From CAIQPS01 sp963843455 (GTDB lineage Bacteria > Actinomycetota > Thermoleophilia > RBG-16-64-13): DNA of 64,000 nucleotides. The notes under the pieces are model-generated. The model was not told the origin of the DNA and did not search any database. It saw only the letters and a list, made by a program, of their open reading frames with translations. Position numbers and translations under genes: made by a program. Where the stretch lies: contig CAWJKE010000010.1 of assembly GCA_963843455.1 (NCBI GenBank), positions 62,001-126,000 on the forward strand. Direction: 5' to 3'. Of this stretch, positions 43,377 to 52,384 are shown piece by piece (position 1 is the stretch's first letter; every line of letters starts with the position of its first letter).

Positions 43377-44290
43377 CTAGCAGTAGAGACCGGGGCCCAG
43401 TTCCTTGTAGATGCGGGGCAGGAAGTCGCGGAACCGGGTGAACTCCTTGACGTTGTGCCGCGCCAACCCCTGCACCGCTTCCACGGGGACCGACACGTGA
43501 GGAGGCAGACAGAGTTCCGGCCTGCCCGACTCGTGAAGCGGTAGCCCATCCAGAACCGGGTCCGATGGCGCAGGCCGCCGGCCTCGTTGTAGAACATATG
43601 GCACATGATGGCGGGCGCGGTGATCGAAGAATCGCACTTGTTCACAGTGACGGCCCAGCCGCCGCCGCCTGCGAAGGTCGCGGCGACCTTGTCGAACTTC
43701 TCCATGTCGAAGCCCATGTCGGCGGGCGAGCGGAAGCCGATGTCGACGTTGTCCATGCCGCAGTCGCAGTTCTCCGTCACGTAGTGGGTGACGCCCCAGT
43801 TCCTCTCCCTCATGGGGATATCCGGATCGAGGATACGCGCGCGATCGATGGGGCTGATCATGATGCCCGCGTGCTGCGGGGGATACCAGATGCGGTAGCG
43901 CAGGTCCTCGAGCGTGTGCCAGATGAACCACCAGTCGATCATCTCGGCGGTCACGCCGGGGTAGAGGATGGTGTTGGCGATAAAGCCGGCACCGTTGGGC
44001 AGGTTACACCAGCCGATCTCCACCTCTTCCTTCGCCAGCCGCTCGGGATCGAGCATCCTGTCGATCTCCTCGGGGCCGAAGGCCCGAGCCGGGTCGATCG
44101 GCTGTTCCATCTTGTTGTAGTGGGCCGGATCTGGCTCGGGGATAGCTTCGTAGTAGTACTTGGCGAACGGCCGGGCCTCTTCCTCGGGCGTGAGGGCAGG
44201 CCTCATACCCTTCATCACCGCGTCGAGGCGGTTCTGCGCGTAGGTCTTCTGAGCCCTCCACTCGGGCTTGGTCATGTCGGGCGTGATCAT
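43377..44290 (-). CDS. PhlG/phloretin-hydrolase-like C-C bond hydrolase, copy 2, frame broken once near 43538
   Basis: A 304-residue paralogue of the 41725-42561 gene after correction, with WCNLPNGAGFIANTILYPGV, IDWWFIWHT, LRYRIWYPPQHAG and HRTRFWMGYR. At 43538 the frame breaks: a missing base restores LHESGRPELCLPPHVSVPVE and ARHNVKEFTRFRDFLPRIY, so the HxxxE zinc pair is retained. With one base added there are 305 codons. It has a 20-residue N-terminal extension relative to copy 1 and LRYRIWYPP, closer to characterised PhlG (RYxxWxPxxH). GAGGTG precedes the ATG. Two copies in one operon suggest two successive or alternative acyl-phenol substrates. Confidence 0.79.
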
Positions 44291-44316
44291 TTTGGTCACC
44301 TCAGCCTTTCGCGCCG

Positions 44317-45108
44317 TCAGTCTTTCGGCGGAGCGTCGTCGATGATGCGCACGGGCCGGACGTAGAGGTAGAAGGACTCCGACCAGTCGGCGAACTCGAG
44401 CGGCGTCTGCTGCAGCGCGTCGAGATACTGCCGGAAGGCTCCCACCTGCTCCATGCTGTCGACCCAGAACGACACCACCATGTCGTAGACCGGTGGGTCG
44501 ACCATGCGAAAGTGGGCCCGCGCAGCGGCGTCGTTGTCGTTGACCCGGGAGCGCTTGCTCACCACGATCTTGCGGAATTGCTCTTGAGCGTAGGGCGACG
44601 CGGCAAGCGCTTCGTCGTGTGCCTGCCGCCACAGCTTGTCGTAGTCGTTGGGAAAGACCTCGGGCTTGCGCATGATGAACTGCATCACCTTGAGAGCACC
44701 CACGCCCGGTTCGGCCAGACCGGGGTTGAACTTGGGCCGCGGGTTGGAGACCGGAAGTTCGGTCTCCTCGGCCATGACGATGATGTTCGTGGGCTCGTCG
44801 GCGAAGAACTTGCCGTCCTGGTTCGCTCGGGACTGAGTCACACCCTCGGGCTCCAGAGTAGCGAGGAGGTCGCGAAACTCGCTGAAGTGCAGTTCGACCA
44901 CTCCGTCGCGGTCGGCGACCTTGTTGTGGTGGCTGCTGTCACTGAGAACACCAAAGGCGCCGTCGATAACGTGGTTCTGGATATAGCGATCGATCTTGAA
45001 GCGTTCCAGCCGGGCGACCGTGCCGTGATAGTGCTCGATATAGCGGAAGTACTCCGCTCGAGTCAGCCCCGGCCGGCGGCGGGAGACCGCCATCAGTTTG
45101 ATGGGCAC
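44317..45108 (-). CDS. EthD-domain protein, copy 1
   Basis: A 263-residue protein with an N-terminal EthD-type dimeric alpha/beta-barrel domain (MPIKLMAVSRRRPGLTRAEY, then FRYIEHYHGTVARL). A second related domain follows at about residue 135 (LKVMQFIMRKPEVFPNDYDK, then LWRQAHDEALAA). EthD proteins are small and often substrate-shaping, but no single reaction is known. It is the first gene of the operon EthD, PhlG, EthD-like, PhlG. The GTG start is 7 bases after AGGAGGT. Upstream lies an inverted repeat that may be the operator for the MerR-TetR regulator. Confidence 0.65.
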   Translation of the reverse strand: MPIKLMAVSRRRPGLTRAEYFRYIEHYHGTVARLERFKIDRYIQNHVIDGAFGVLSDSSHHNKVADRDGVVELHFSEFRDLLATLEPEGVTQSRANQDGKFFADEPTNIIVMAEETELPVSNPRPKFNPGLAEPGVGALKVMQFIMRKPEVFPNDYDKLWRQAHDEALAASPYAQEQFRKIVVSKRSRVNDNDAAARAHFRMVDPPVYDMVVSFWVDSMEQVGAFRQYLDALQQTPLEFADWSESFYLYVRPVRIIDDAPPKD

Positions 45109-45137
45109 CGAACACCTCCTACTGTCGGGTCAGCGAC

Positions 45138-45164
45138 AACACTATAGGACTATATTCTAGTGTT
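45138..45164. promoter_or_regulatory. Inverted repeat upstream of the EthD/PhlG operon
   Basis: AACACTA (45138-45144) and TAGTGTT (45158-45164) form a perfect 7-base inverted repeat with a 13-base AT-rich spacer, 30 bases before the operon's first start and 20 bases past the regulator's stop. It suits a dimeric TetR- or MerR-type operator; the link to the neighbouring regulator is inference. Confidence 0.45.
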
Positions 45165-45183
45165 ATTCAGTCTAGAGTACCAG

Positions 45184-46122
45184 TCAGGACACGGCGTTCG
45201 GCGGCATCGGGAGCGGAGCCTCGGCGAATCCCGCCACGGTGCCCGCGTAGCGCTCGATCTCGGCCCGCAGGTCGAGGCGCCCCGAGTATAAGGCCTGGAC
45301 GGCTAGGAACATGCAAAGGGTCGTCCAGAGCACGTCACTCCGAGAGTAGCGGTCGTCCCAGGACGCCCTCATAACTACGTTCTCCACCCCCCCCAGCAGT
45401 CCGTAGGCCATGAGCTCGTCCGAGGCAGGCAACGTCGTGCCACCCTGTTGCCGCAGCGCGCTCAGGTCGTCCAGGGTGTCCTGGGTCATGTCCTTGTACG
45501 AACGCTCCACAGCCCGGCGCAGCGCGTCGTCCTCGTGTAGGGCCTCCGACCGCACCAGCGACATGAGATCGGGGCTGAGCATCTGCACGCCCAGGTAGCC
45601 GTGCACGCGGGCGAGATCCCGGGCCGCCGGATCGGGCTCGTCCGCCAGCCGGCCCTCAAGAAAGCCGCGCATCCACCCCACGAACACCCCGAACGCTTCG
45701 ACGAACAGCTCCTGCTTGGAGGGAAAATGGCCGTAGAAGACCGGCGGTGTTATCCCCACCTCTTTGATGATGTCGGCCACCCGGGTGCGTTTGTACCCCG
45801 TGCGCACGAACAGCCGGGCGGCGGCTGTGAGGATAGCCTGGCGGGTCTGCTCGTTCTGCTCTGCGACCAGATCGACGTCTGCCGCTCGGGCGGCGATGAT
45901 CCTAGGCGCCAGCCGCTCCTTGACTGTCCGCAGCGGCAGGCCCTGGTCCTTCAAACGGGTGATGTCGCCCAAAAGAGCGACGTGGTGTTCGGTGTAGATG
46001 GCCCGGCTGGCCGCGGCTTTTTGCGCGGTCGGGAGCAGCCCCTCGCGCACGTAGTAGTAGATGGTGCTGCGCGGGACTCCCGAGGTTGCTTCGAGTTCAT
46101 TGATGGTCAGAGACTGCATCAT
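45184..46122 (-). CDS. MerR-TetR fusion transcriptional regulator
   Basis: A 312-residue protein with two DNA-binding domains. Residues 1 to about 70 form a MerR-type winged HTH (TINELEATSGVPRSTIYYYV, REGLLP, then a TRLKDQGLPL wing helix). Residues of about 92-140 form a TetR HTH (TRQAILTAAARLFVRTGYKR, VADIIKEVGITPPVFYGHF), followed by an all-helical TetR ligand domain. Such fusions are rare. It is the upstream neighbour of the EthD/PhlG operon on the same strand, separated by 75 bases containing an inverted repeat. Start codons at 46122 and 46119 are both possible; no good ribosome site is seen, so a leaderless message is conceivable. Confidence 0.82.
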   Translation of the reverse strand: MMQSLTINELEATSGVPRSTIYYYVREGLLPTAQKAAASRAIYTEHHVALLGDITRLKDQGLPLRTVKERLAPRIIAARAADVDLVAEQNEQTRQAILTAAARLFVRTGYKRTRVADIIKEVGITPPVFYGHFPSKQELFVEAFGVFVGWMRGFLEGRLADEPDPAARDLARVHGYLGVQMLSPDLMSLVRSEALHEDDALRRAVERSYKDMTQDTLDDLSALRQQGGTTLPASDELMAYGLLGGVENVVMRASWDDRYSRSDVLWTTLCMFLAVQALYSGRLDLRAEIERYAGTVAGFAEAPLPMPPNAVS

Positions 46123-46224
46123 GGAGGATGATGACACCGGGCCAGGCCACCGACAAGCTACCGGGGAGTCGGGCGCGCGGGCCGGCCCCCGGCAACGCGC
46201 CACTCGAGAAACAGGACGGGCTAC

Positions 46225-46428
46225 ATGGAGTGTAAGAAAGAGACGAACCTCACGCGCTGCACCTGCAGCTGGGCGTCATGTCCCCGCAAGGGCGTCTGCT
46301 GCGACTGCATCGCGTATCACCTGAAGAGCGATGAGTTGCCCGCATGCGCGTTCCCGCCGGAGGCGGAGCGCACCTACGATCGCACCTTCGCCCATTTCGC
46401 CCGGCTGGTGAGAGAGGGCAAGGTCTAG
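46225..46428 (+). CDS. Small cysteine-rich protein, DUF6485-like
   Basis: A 67-residue protein starting MECKKETNLTRCTCSWASCP with GVCCDCIAYH next, giving seven cysteines in the first 28 residues and an eighth (PACAFP) near residue 42, suited to bind zinc or an Fe-S cluster. The pattern CxCxxxxCxxxGxCCxC and the ending TYDRTFAHF match the DUF6485 family, common in anaerobes. Its function is unknown. It stands alone between a regulator and a transporter. Confidence 0.7.
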   Translation: MECKKETNLTRCTCSWASCPRKGVCCDCIAYHLKSDELPACAFPPEAERTYDRTFAHFARLVREGKV

Positions 46429-46473
46429 GAGGGCGGCCCCGGGAGGGGTTACGGTCGTCTGCCTGGGACTTGC

Positions 46474-47367
46474 TCATCGGTCGTCGGCGCTGCTGGTCCA
46501 GGCGGCGCCCGCCGCCGCCAGCACGATGGCGACTATGCCAAACAACTCGCGCACGGCCAGCTTCTGCGAAAGGATGACGTAGCCCCAGAGAGCGGCGATG
46601 GCGGGCTCGATGCTCAGAAGTACCCCGTAAGTGGAGGGCCGCACCCGTTTGATGGCCGCGAGTTCGAGTGCGTACGGCAATGCCGACGAGAGGAAGGCGA
46701 CAGCCAGGCCGAGCAGGAGCGCGTGGCCGTAGCCCGCGACCTTCACGCCGGTAGCGAGGAAGATGGGAGTGATGATCAGCGCGGAGCCCACCAGCATGAG
46801 CACAGTCGCCTGCAGCGAGCCGACCCTACCCACCGCCTTCTTCGCCGACAGGATGAACGCCGCCCAACAGATGGCAGCCAGCAGGGCAAAGAGCAGGCCG
46901 CCCGCGCTGACGGTGCCACCGGGCTGGGCCAGCAGGGCGATACCCGCCGCCGCGAGCAGCACCCAGAGGCCGTCGAGCAGCCGGCGCGAACCCGCCACGG
47001 CGACACCGAGGGGCCCCAGGAACTCCACCGCCACCACGATGCCGATCGGGGCCCGGCTGATGGCCTCGTAGAAACTGAAGTTCATCGCCAGTAGGCTGAG
47101 GGTCAGGGCGACAAGGGGAAGTCTGGCCCCCTTGGCGGGAAGACGCACCAGCCGCGGCCGGGCGGCGGCCAAAATCAGCGCGGCTAGGGCCGTGCGCAGC
47201 CACAACGCCTCCACCACACCGACGGCGTCGATGACCAGGACGGCCACGGCGGAGCCGGCCTGCATGAGGAATCCCACAGCCACCACCAGAAGGGCGGCCG
47301 TAGTTGAATCACGCCGAGCGGAGGTCGGCGGCGCGTCCCGTGCGGGCGTATCTGGCTGGGATGACAC
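46474..47367 (-). CDS. EamA/RhtA-like drug/metabolite-type transporter
   Basis: A 297-residue, ten-helix inner-membrane exporter of the DMT superfamily. Two EamA repeats are visible: the first about residues 25-155 (with FYEAISRAPIGIVVAVEFLG) and the second about 165-290 (with SALPYALELAAIKRVRPSTY and LLSIEPAIAALWGY). The ELAAIKRV-type block is typical of threonine/homoserine exporter RhtA relatives. The real substrate is unknown. It is convergent with the small Cys-rich gene and divergent from the MFS gene. The start is a GTG without a strong ribosome site. Confidence 0.83.
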   Translation of the reverse strand: MSSQPDTPARDAPPTSARRDSTTAALLVVAVGFLMQAGSAVAVLVIDAVGVVEALWLRTALAALILAAARPRLVRLPAKGARLPLVALTLSLLAMNFSFYEAISRAPIGIVVAVEFLGPLGVAVAGSRRLLDGLWVLLAAAGIALLAQPGGTVSAGGLLFALLAAICWAAFILSAKKAVGRVGSLQATVLMLVGSALIITPIFLATGVKVAGYGHALLLGLAVAFLSSALPYALELAAIKRVRPSTYGVLLSIEPAIAALWGYVILSQKLAVRELFGIVAIVLAAAGAAWTSSADDR

Positions 47368-47493
47368 CTGTTGACGTTACAGCGGAGCGGCCTGTCAGGC
47401 AAACGCGCAGATGTAACGCACGAAGCGGACCACGCGGCGGCTAGGATACAATGCCCTTACTTCCCCTTGGCTACCCGGTTATTGGAGGACTTC

Positions 47494-48750
47494 TTGCGCG
47501 CGATGTGGCGCACGCCCGCGGGACGCGGTTTTATCATGCTGGCTGCGATGTCGGCCTGCTTCGGCTTTGCCATGAACGCACACAACAGCATCGTCACCAA
47601 CTACTTCGAGGACGTCCTTCATTTCTCCGGGCCGCAGTTCGGCTACATCACCGCCATCCGCGAGGTGGGCGGGTTCGTCCTCATCTTCCTGACCGCCCTC
47701 TTCTATCGCGTTTCGCTGCAGAAAGTCACGGCGGGGGCGCTGATCGTCCTCGCTCTCGGCTACGCCTTCTTCTCCGTTGCCACCAGTTTCATAACGGTCA
47801 TCCCCTGGGTGATCATCACAAGCTTCGGCTTCCACACCGTGTTGCAGACCCAGCCATCGCTGGGAATGAGCCTCACCACCCAGGACAGAAGCGGGGCCAT
47901 CCTCGGCCGGATGGTCGCCTTCACTCAAGGCGGGACCTTTATCGCCTACGTAATGGTGTTCCTCACGTTCCACTTCGCGAGGCAGGCGCCCTACACGTCG
48001 ACATTCATCATCCTGGGAATCGCGGCGCTCCTAGGCGCGATCGCTATCGTGCGCTTCCCGCATCTTCACGATGGTGAGCTTCGGGCGGTGGCGCCCAAGC
48101 GGGAACGTATCGTCTTCAAGCGCGAATACCGCTACTTCTACTGGCTCAACCTGTTCGACGGCGCGCGCCAGCAGATCTTCTTCTCTTTCGGGCTTTGGGT
48201 TCTGGTGAAACAGTTCGGCTTCACAGTGACCCACATCTCGCTCTTGCTTCTGGTCGTCACGTTCGCCGGCATGGTGACGGCCCCGCGTTTGGGACGGTGG
48301 ATCGACCGGCGGGGGGAACGGGGCTCCCTCTCGATCGTCAACCTCTTCTATGTCTTCGCTCTCGCCGGCTTCGCGCTCTCGGGAAACGTGTGGCTGGTGT
48401 GCTTCTTCTACCTCATCTATACGGTGATCACCCCGCTGTCGACCATCGGCGGAGCGACCTATCTGCGCAAGGTGGCCATGCCCGAGGACATCGCCTCGAG
48501 CCTGGCGATGGGCATCACCATCCTGCACGCCACAGCCATCGTGGTCCCGGTCGTGGCCGGCTTCATCCTCAACTACACGGGCTACCAAGTGCCCTTCTAC
48601 ATCGCGTGCGGGTTCGCTCTCGTCAACTTCGTCGTCACGCTGCGGTTGGATCCGGTCAAGCAGCGTTGCGCAGCGCGCGTCGCTGCCGACGAGGCGGAGG
48701 CCGCCGCGAAACAGGCGGCGGCCCACGTCGACCCAGGGATCTCCGGATAA
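47494..48750 (+). CDS. Major facilitator superfamily transporter
   Basis: A 418-residue, twelve-helix MFS permease. The first helix holds GRGFIMLAAMSACFGFAMNA, and the inter-domain loop FPHLHDGELRAVAPKRERIV separates two six-helix halves. A basic loop WIDRRGERGS between helices 8 and 9 is the MFS motif-A equivalent. TTG at 47494 is preferred because GGAGG lies 5 bases upstream; ATG 47503 is also in frame, and the longer frame from 47371 has no support. The substrate cannot be named. The gene ends before a terminator hairpin. Confidence 0.83.
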   Translation: MRAMWRTPAGRGFIMLAAMSACFGFAMNAHNSIVTNYFEDVLHFSGPQFGYITAIREVGGFVLIFLTALFYRVSLQKVTAGALIVLALGYAFFSVATSFITVIPWVIITSFGFHTVLQTQPSLGMSLTTQDRSGAILGRMVAFTQGGTFIAYVMVFLTFHFARQAPYTSTFIILGIAALLGAIAIVRFPHLHDGELRAVAPKRERIVFKREYRYFYWLNLFDGARQQIFFSFGLWVLVKQFGFTVTHISLLLLVVTFAGMVTAPRLGRWIDRRGERGSLSIVNLFYVFALAGFALSGNVWLVCFFYLIYTVITPLSTIGGATYLRKVAMPEDIASSLAMGITILHATAIVVPVVAGFILNYTGYQVPFYIACGFALVNFVVTLRLDPVKQRCAARVAADEAEAAAKQAAAHVDPGISG

Positions 48751-48751
48751 C

Positions 48752-48781
48752 GAGAGGGGCGCCCTACGGCGCCCCTCGTCT
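48752..48781. terminator. Terminator hairpin after the MFS gene
   Basis: GAGGGGCGCC (48754-48763) pairs with GGCGCCCCTC (48768-48777) over a 4-base loop, starting 3 bases after the MFS stop. It lies between convergent genes, so it may act both ways. The U-tract is poor. Confidence 0.65.
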
Positions 48782-48835
48782 CGGTTGCTGTCAAGTCGCC
48801 GGCGGAATCGGCCGGCGCCCGATCTAATGCTGGTT

Positions 48836-51772
48836 CTACTTCACTGTGACGGTCTGGGTGGCACTGCCGCCGCTGGCGTCGTCGACCAGGGTCACCGTGT
48901 TGCTGATCTTAGTGCCTCCCGGCGTGCCGGGCTTGACTTTGACCGTGAACACGATCGTCCTGCTCTTGAACGGGGCTACGGTCCCCTTCCACTCGATGCT
49001 GTTCGTCCCGGCGCTGTAGGAACCGCCGCTCCGATAGGTTGTGTTCTTGGGGATTACGTCGGATACCGCGAACGGCTGCGGCGCCGGACCGAGATTCTTC
49101 ACCAACAGCGTGTAGGTGATCGTCTTACCTGCAAAGTTCCTATCCTGGGTGGCGGTCATCTTGACGCTGCCCAGCGACTTGGCATTCCAGAAAGCGATGG
49201 TGCCCCAGCTCCCGTCCTTGGCTTTGTCGAGCACGGCGAGGTTGATGCCGTACTGGACCTTGTCATCCCGCGGGTTGCCGGTGCCGAGGAGAGAACCGCC
49301 ACCAAAATCCTCGCCGAAGAGGTCGGGCATCAGCTTCTTGTTCACGTCGGTGATCCTGGTGCTGTAGATGCCCTTGGCCGGTATCACCACACTCGCCGGC
49401 AGATCCCAGAACCAGAGGCCGTTGAGGTCCGGATCGGGATCCGGGTTGTACCAGAAGCCCGGGTAGTAGCCAAGTGAGTCGTGGAACTGCGAGACCGGCG
49501 GCAGCGAACTGAACTTCTTCGTCTCCAAGATGCTTCCTGACGCATCGGATCGCCGGATGGTGAAGGAGGTTGTCGGCTGCAGACCGAATGTCGCGTTGCC
49601 CGGCTGTGCACGGGCGCTCAGGCGCCGGTGAGCGCCGCTCGCGGAGAGGCTGTCCCACTCGAGCGGCCAGTAGTGGCTGTCGACCACTAGCAGCGCGTGC
49701 TTGGGCCCGTAGCTGGGTGGGTCGCCGTACGATGAGTCATACAAGGTGTAGTCGAAGTCGTAGGCGCTGTTGCGGATCCAGAGCAGCATGCCCGGGACCG
49801 AATACGGGGCCCGGTCGACTTCCCACTCGTTGGTGGTCTCGTCGTTGTAGATGGTCACGTAGGGAAACTTCAGGCCGCGGTCGAACCCGCTGTAGTTGCG
49901 CCATTCCGCCAGGTAGTACAGCGGATAACTGTTGGTGAGAGGCACAATGGTGAAGTTGTTGGTCGTCCAACCGTTGGGCGGAGTCTCGACGTCGTCGGTG
50001 AAGAGCACGGTAGCCCCGTCTACGAGTGAGAAGTCATCCGCCCACCAGCCTGACCACTGGACGCCGACGTCGCTGATGTAGTGCAGGCGCAGGGTCACTT
50101 GCTTACCGGCGTAGGCCGCGAGGTCGAAAGTCAGCGTCCCAGAGCCTTCTCCGGTCAACGCGTAGTTGGTACCGCTACCGGCATCGTCCAGGGCCATGTA
50201 GCCACTCGTATCCTTGAGCTTGGTCCAGGTGGTCCCCGCGTTGTCGGATACCTCGACATAGCCATAGTCGTAGTCCAACTCGATACTCCAGTAGCTGGAG
50301 AACGAGAGTACGGGATCTGTGGCGCCGGTGAGGTCGAAGTCGTGCGCTAGGTAGAAGTCCGCCAGGTCGGCCTTTTGGGACCACCACGCCTTGCCGGTCC
50401 CGGCCTTGTTCTCAACGGTGACGACCGTGTCGGGCAGGTTGATCTTGATGCCCTGCTTGGTGCCCTTCGGCCGGAGGGAGAGCTGCCCCACCTTGACCGT
50501 TGCCGGCTTGGAGTTGTAGTTCATCTCCACCGGTTTGGCCCAGCCGATGAGGTAACGGAAGTAGAGCGGGAACGGAGCGGGCTGCATGCCGCCCAGTTTC
50601 CCGTTCCACGACCCGGCCTCCATGATGCTCCAGTTGGACGGCGAAGCCTGGACGTCGGTGGTGTAGATGTCGGGCAGGCCAAAGGCGGCGTGTCCATATT
50701 CCTCCGCGATGACGCCCACATCGAGGTTCTCGGGATCCATGCTGTATTCGCGGACGTAGATGTCGCGCGTCGCCCCGTGCGTCCCGGCGGCGCAAGCCAG
50801 TTTGCCGGTGGGATAGTCGATAGTCGACGCATGCGACCAGATGGCGTCGGAGCCTTGTTGGCCTCCGCCGGCCTCCTCACCCATGCCGGCGTGGATGACC
50901 GTGAAGTTGTCCACGATGCCGTCGCCGTCACCGTCATAGTTCTGCCACGGGAAGTTCGAGTCGTCGGCATTTATCCGGTCGACCGCCTCCCGGACCAGGT
51001 CGCCGGCACGCGGGCTACTGTTGCTGCCCTTGTTGTTGCCGTACCACGCCTCCGGGTGGGCGGCCTGCAACCACTTGGGATACACCGCTCCGTGAGGCTG
51101 GAATCTCTCCTCGGATTGCTCCAGGTAGTAGTTCGCCATCGTGTTGCCCCGGAGGTCTATCGTTCCCAGGTTGGGATGATTCACGATCACGCCGGCCTTC
51201 GGTCCGATGCCGAAGTACAGCTCGTTGTAGAGACTCGGCGTGGTGTCGTTGTACCAGATCGTGTTGTTGTCCCGCGGGCCGGGAGCCGGAATCTGGTTGT
51301 GTAGCGGGCCGCTAGCCGTGATGGAGCTCCCGTCCCAACCGTCAAAGGTCTCCGTCGCCGGAAACTCGATGGGCACCGCCAAACTCATGAACTGAGAAGT
51401 AGTGACCAGCTGGGGGCTGCCCGCCTGCTCGTTCTTGAGGATCTGGTCGAACTTGTGGGGGTTCGGCGTGGTCGGGTTACGCTTGGCCCATTCCTTCCGA
51501 AATGCCTGGATGGCCCGCGACTTGGCACCGCCGCTCAAGGGGATCTTCTTGTCCGCGAGCAGGCTCTCGATCTGGTCGTCGTTGGGCGCCCGCAGATGGG
51601 CGGTGAACTTGGAGTCACTGAAGAGGGGAAGTGCCTTCACCGCCGACGCCACGTTGGCCGAGTCGTCCGCAGGCGCGGCGGCGAGAGCAACCGCGGTCAC
51701 CACTACCGCAATCACAAGGACGGCGACCAGCGCCCCGACGGTCCACCAGACACGTACGTTCCGTTTGCGCAT
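48836..51772 (-). CDS. Secreted M6/immune-inhibitor-A-like metallopeptidase homologue
   Basis: A 978-residue exported protein. A signal peptide or anchor (MRKRNVRVWWTVGALVAVLV) is followed by an M6-type catalytic region, MAM/CUB-like beta domains (WWSQKADLADFYLAHDFD, then GTLTFDLAAYAGKQVTLRLH) and a C-terminal DUF11-type repeat (TYTLLVKNLGPAPQPF, ending SGGSATQTVTVK), usual for cell-surface attachment. The zinc motif HExxH reads EEYGH (residues 357-361, in GVIAEEYGHAAFGLPDIY), so the first His ligand is Glu. NYDGDGDGIVDNF is a likely Ca2+ loop. ATG 51772 has AAGGGG upstream. Activity is uncertain because of the altered ligand. Confidence 0.8.
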   Translation of the reverse strand: MRKRNVRVWWTVGALVAVLVIAVVVTAVALAAAPADDSANVASAVKALPLFSDSKFTAHLRAPNDDQIESLLADKKIPLSGGAKSRAIQAFRKEWAKRNPTTPNPHKFDQILKNEQAGSPQLVTTSQFMSLAVPIEFPATETFDGWDGSSITASGPLHNQIPAPGPRDNNTIWYNDTTPSLYNELYFGIGPKAGVIVNHPNLGTIDLRGNTMANYYLEQSEERFQPHGAVYPKWLQAAHPEAWYGNNKGSNSSPRAGDLVREAVDRINADDSNFPWQNYDGDGDGIVDNFTVIHAGMGEEAGGGQQGSDAIWSHASTIDYPTGKLACAAGTHGATRDIYVREYSMDPENLDVGVIAEEYGHAAFGLPDIYTTDVQASPSNWSIMEAGSWNGKLGGMQPAPFPLYFRYLIGWAKPVEMNYNSKPATVKVGQLSLRPKGTKQGIKINLPDTVVTVENKAGTGKAWWSQKADLADFYLAHDFDLTGATDPVLSFSSYWSIELDYDYGYVEVSDNAGTTWTKLKDTSGYMALDDAGSGTNYALTGEGSGTLTFDLAAYAGKQVTLRLHYISDVGVQWSGWWADDFSLVDGATVLFTDDVETPPNGWTTNNFTIVPLTNSYPLYYLAEWRNYSGFDRGLKFPYVTIYNDETTNEWEVDRAPYSVPGMLLWIRNSAYDFDYTLYDSSYGDPPSYGPKHALLVVDSHYWPLEWDSLSASGAHRRLSARAQPGNATFGLQPTTSFTIRRSDASGSILETKKFSSLPPVSQFHDSLGYYPGFWYNPDPDPDLNGLWFWDLPASVVIPAKGIYSTRITDVNKKLMPDLFGEDFGGGSLLGTGNPRDDKVQYGINLAVLDKAKDGSWGTIAFWNAKSLGSVKMTATQDRNFAGKTITYTLLVKNLGPAPQPFAVSDVIPKNTTYRSGGSYSAGTNSIEWKGTVAPFKSRTIVFTVKVKPGTPGGTKISNTVTLVDDASGGSATQTVTVK

Positions 51773-51875
51773 GAAGCACCCCTTCCACGCCGACAATGGG
51801 CTCCGCTGGAGCAACCACACTAGAAAGAACGCCGACGCTTGTCAACGGCGAGGGGCTTTTCGCCTGTCGATGTAC

Positions 51876-51916
51876 TTGAAAGATGACTAACATGCTTATA
51901 TCATTAATCTTGCAAA
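51876..51916 (+). promoter_or_regulatory. Promoter/operator upstream of the first arsR-like gene
   Basis: TTGAAA (51876-51881) and TATCAT about 17 bases downstream form a promoter. The 25-base block 51892-51916 (ATGC-N-TATATCAT through TTGCAAA) is 21/25 identical to 55272-55296 before the second arsR-like gene. A shared operator for the two nearly identical ArsR proteins is the simplest reading. Confidence 0.6.
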
Positions 51917-51969
51917 CTTCTTACGCCGATTGCTCGGCTGCGGGCCGGGAACTAGAGGAGACATCCGGG

Positions 51970-52359
51970 ATGGATATGCGCCCCCTATTCAAGATGCACG
52001 CAAATGTGTGCCAGGCACTTGCCAGCGAGCACCGGCTTGCCATCATGTACAGCCTCAAGGAAGGCGAGCGACGGGTGACCGACATCGCCGAGGAGGTCGG
52101 CCTCTCCGTCCACAATGTGTCGCAGCACCTGCGCGTCCTCAGGCAGGCCTTGCTCGTGCGCCCGCGCAAGGAGGGGCAGACGGTCTACTACTCCATCGCC
52201 AATCCCAAGTTCATGGACGCCTGCGGGCTTATGCGGCAGGGCCTTATCGAGGAGCACCAGTCCGAGGGTCAATCGCTTCAGTGGGCCGCGGGCTACCTCG
52301 ACGCGCTCGAGGCTTCGTCGCTGGAAGCATCGTTGCCGGGTAGTTCGCCGGACAAGTAA
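51970..52359 (+). CDS. ArsR-family winged-helix regulator 1 (possible persulfide sensor)
   Basis: A 129-residue dimeric winged-helix repressor. MDMRPLFKMHANVCQALASE leads into HRLAIMYSLKEGERRVTDIA, with recognition helix LSVHNVSQHLRVLRQAL and wing RPRKEGQTVYYSIANPKF. The metal-binding ELCVCDL motif of ArsR/SmtB is absent. Only two cysteines occur, Cys14 and Cys85 (FMDACGLM), and both are kept in the paralogue at 55356-55805; a two-cysteine arrangement is how SqrR/BigR sense persulfides. The next gene is an SQR-like flavoprotein. The ATG at 51970 has GAGGAG upstream; the earlier start at 51883 falls inside the operator. Confidence 0.85.
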   Translation: MDMRPLFKMHANVCQALASEHRLAIMYSLKEGERRVTDIAEEVGLSVHNVSQHLRVLRQALLVRPRKEGQTVYYSIANPKFMDACGLMRQGLIEEHQSEGQSLQWAAGYLDALEASSLEASLPGSSPDK

Positions 52360-52384
52360 CCCGAGACGTGAGGGGGCGCGATAG

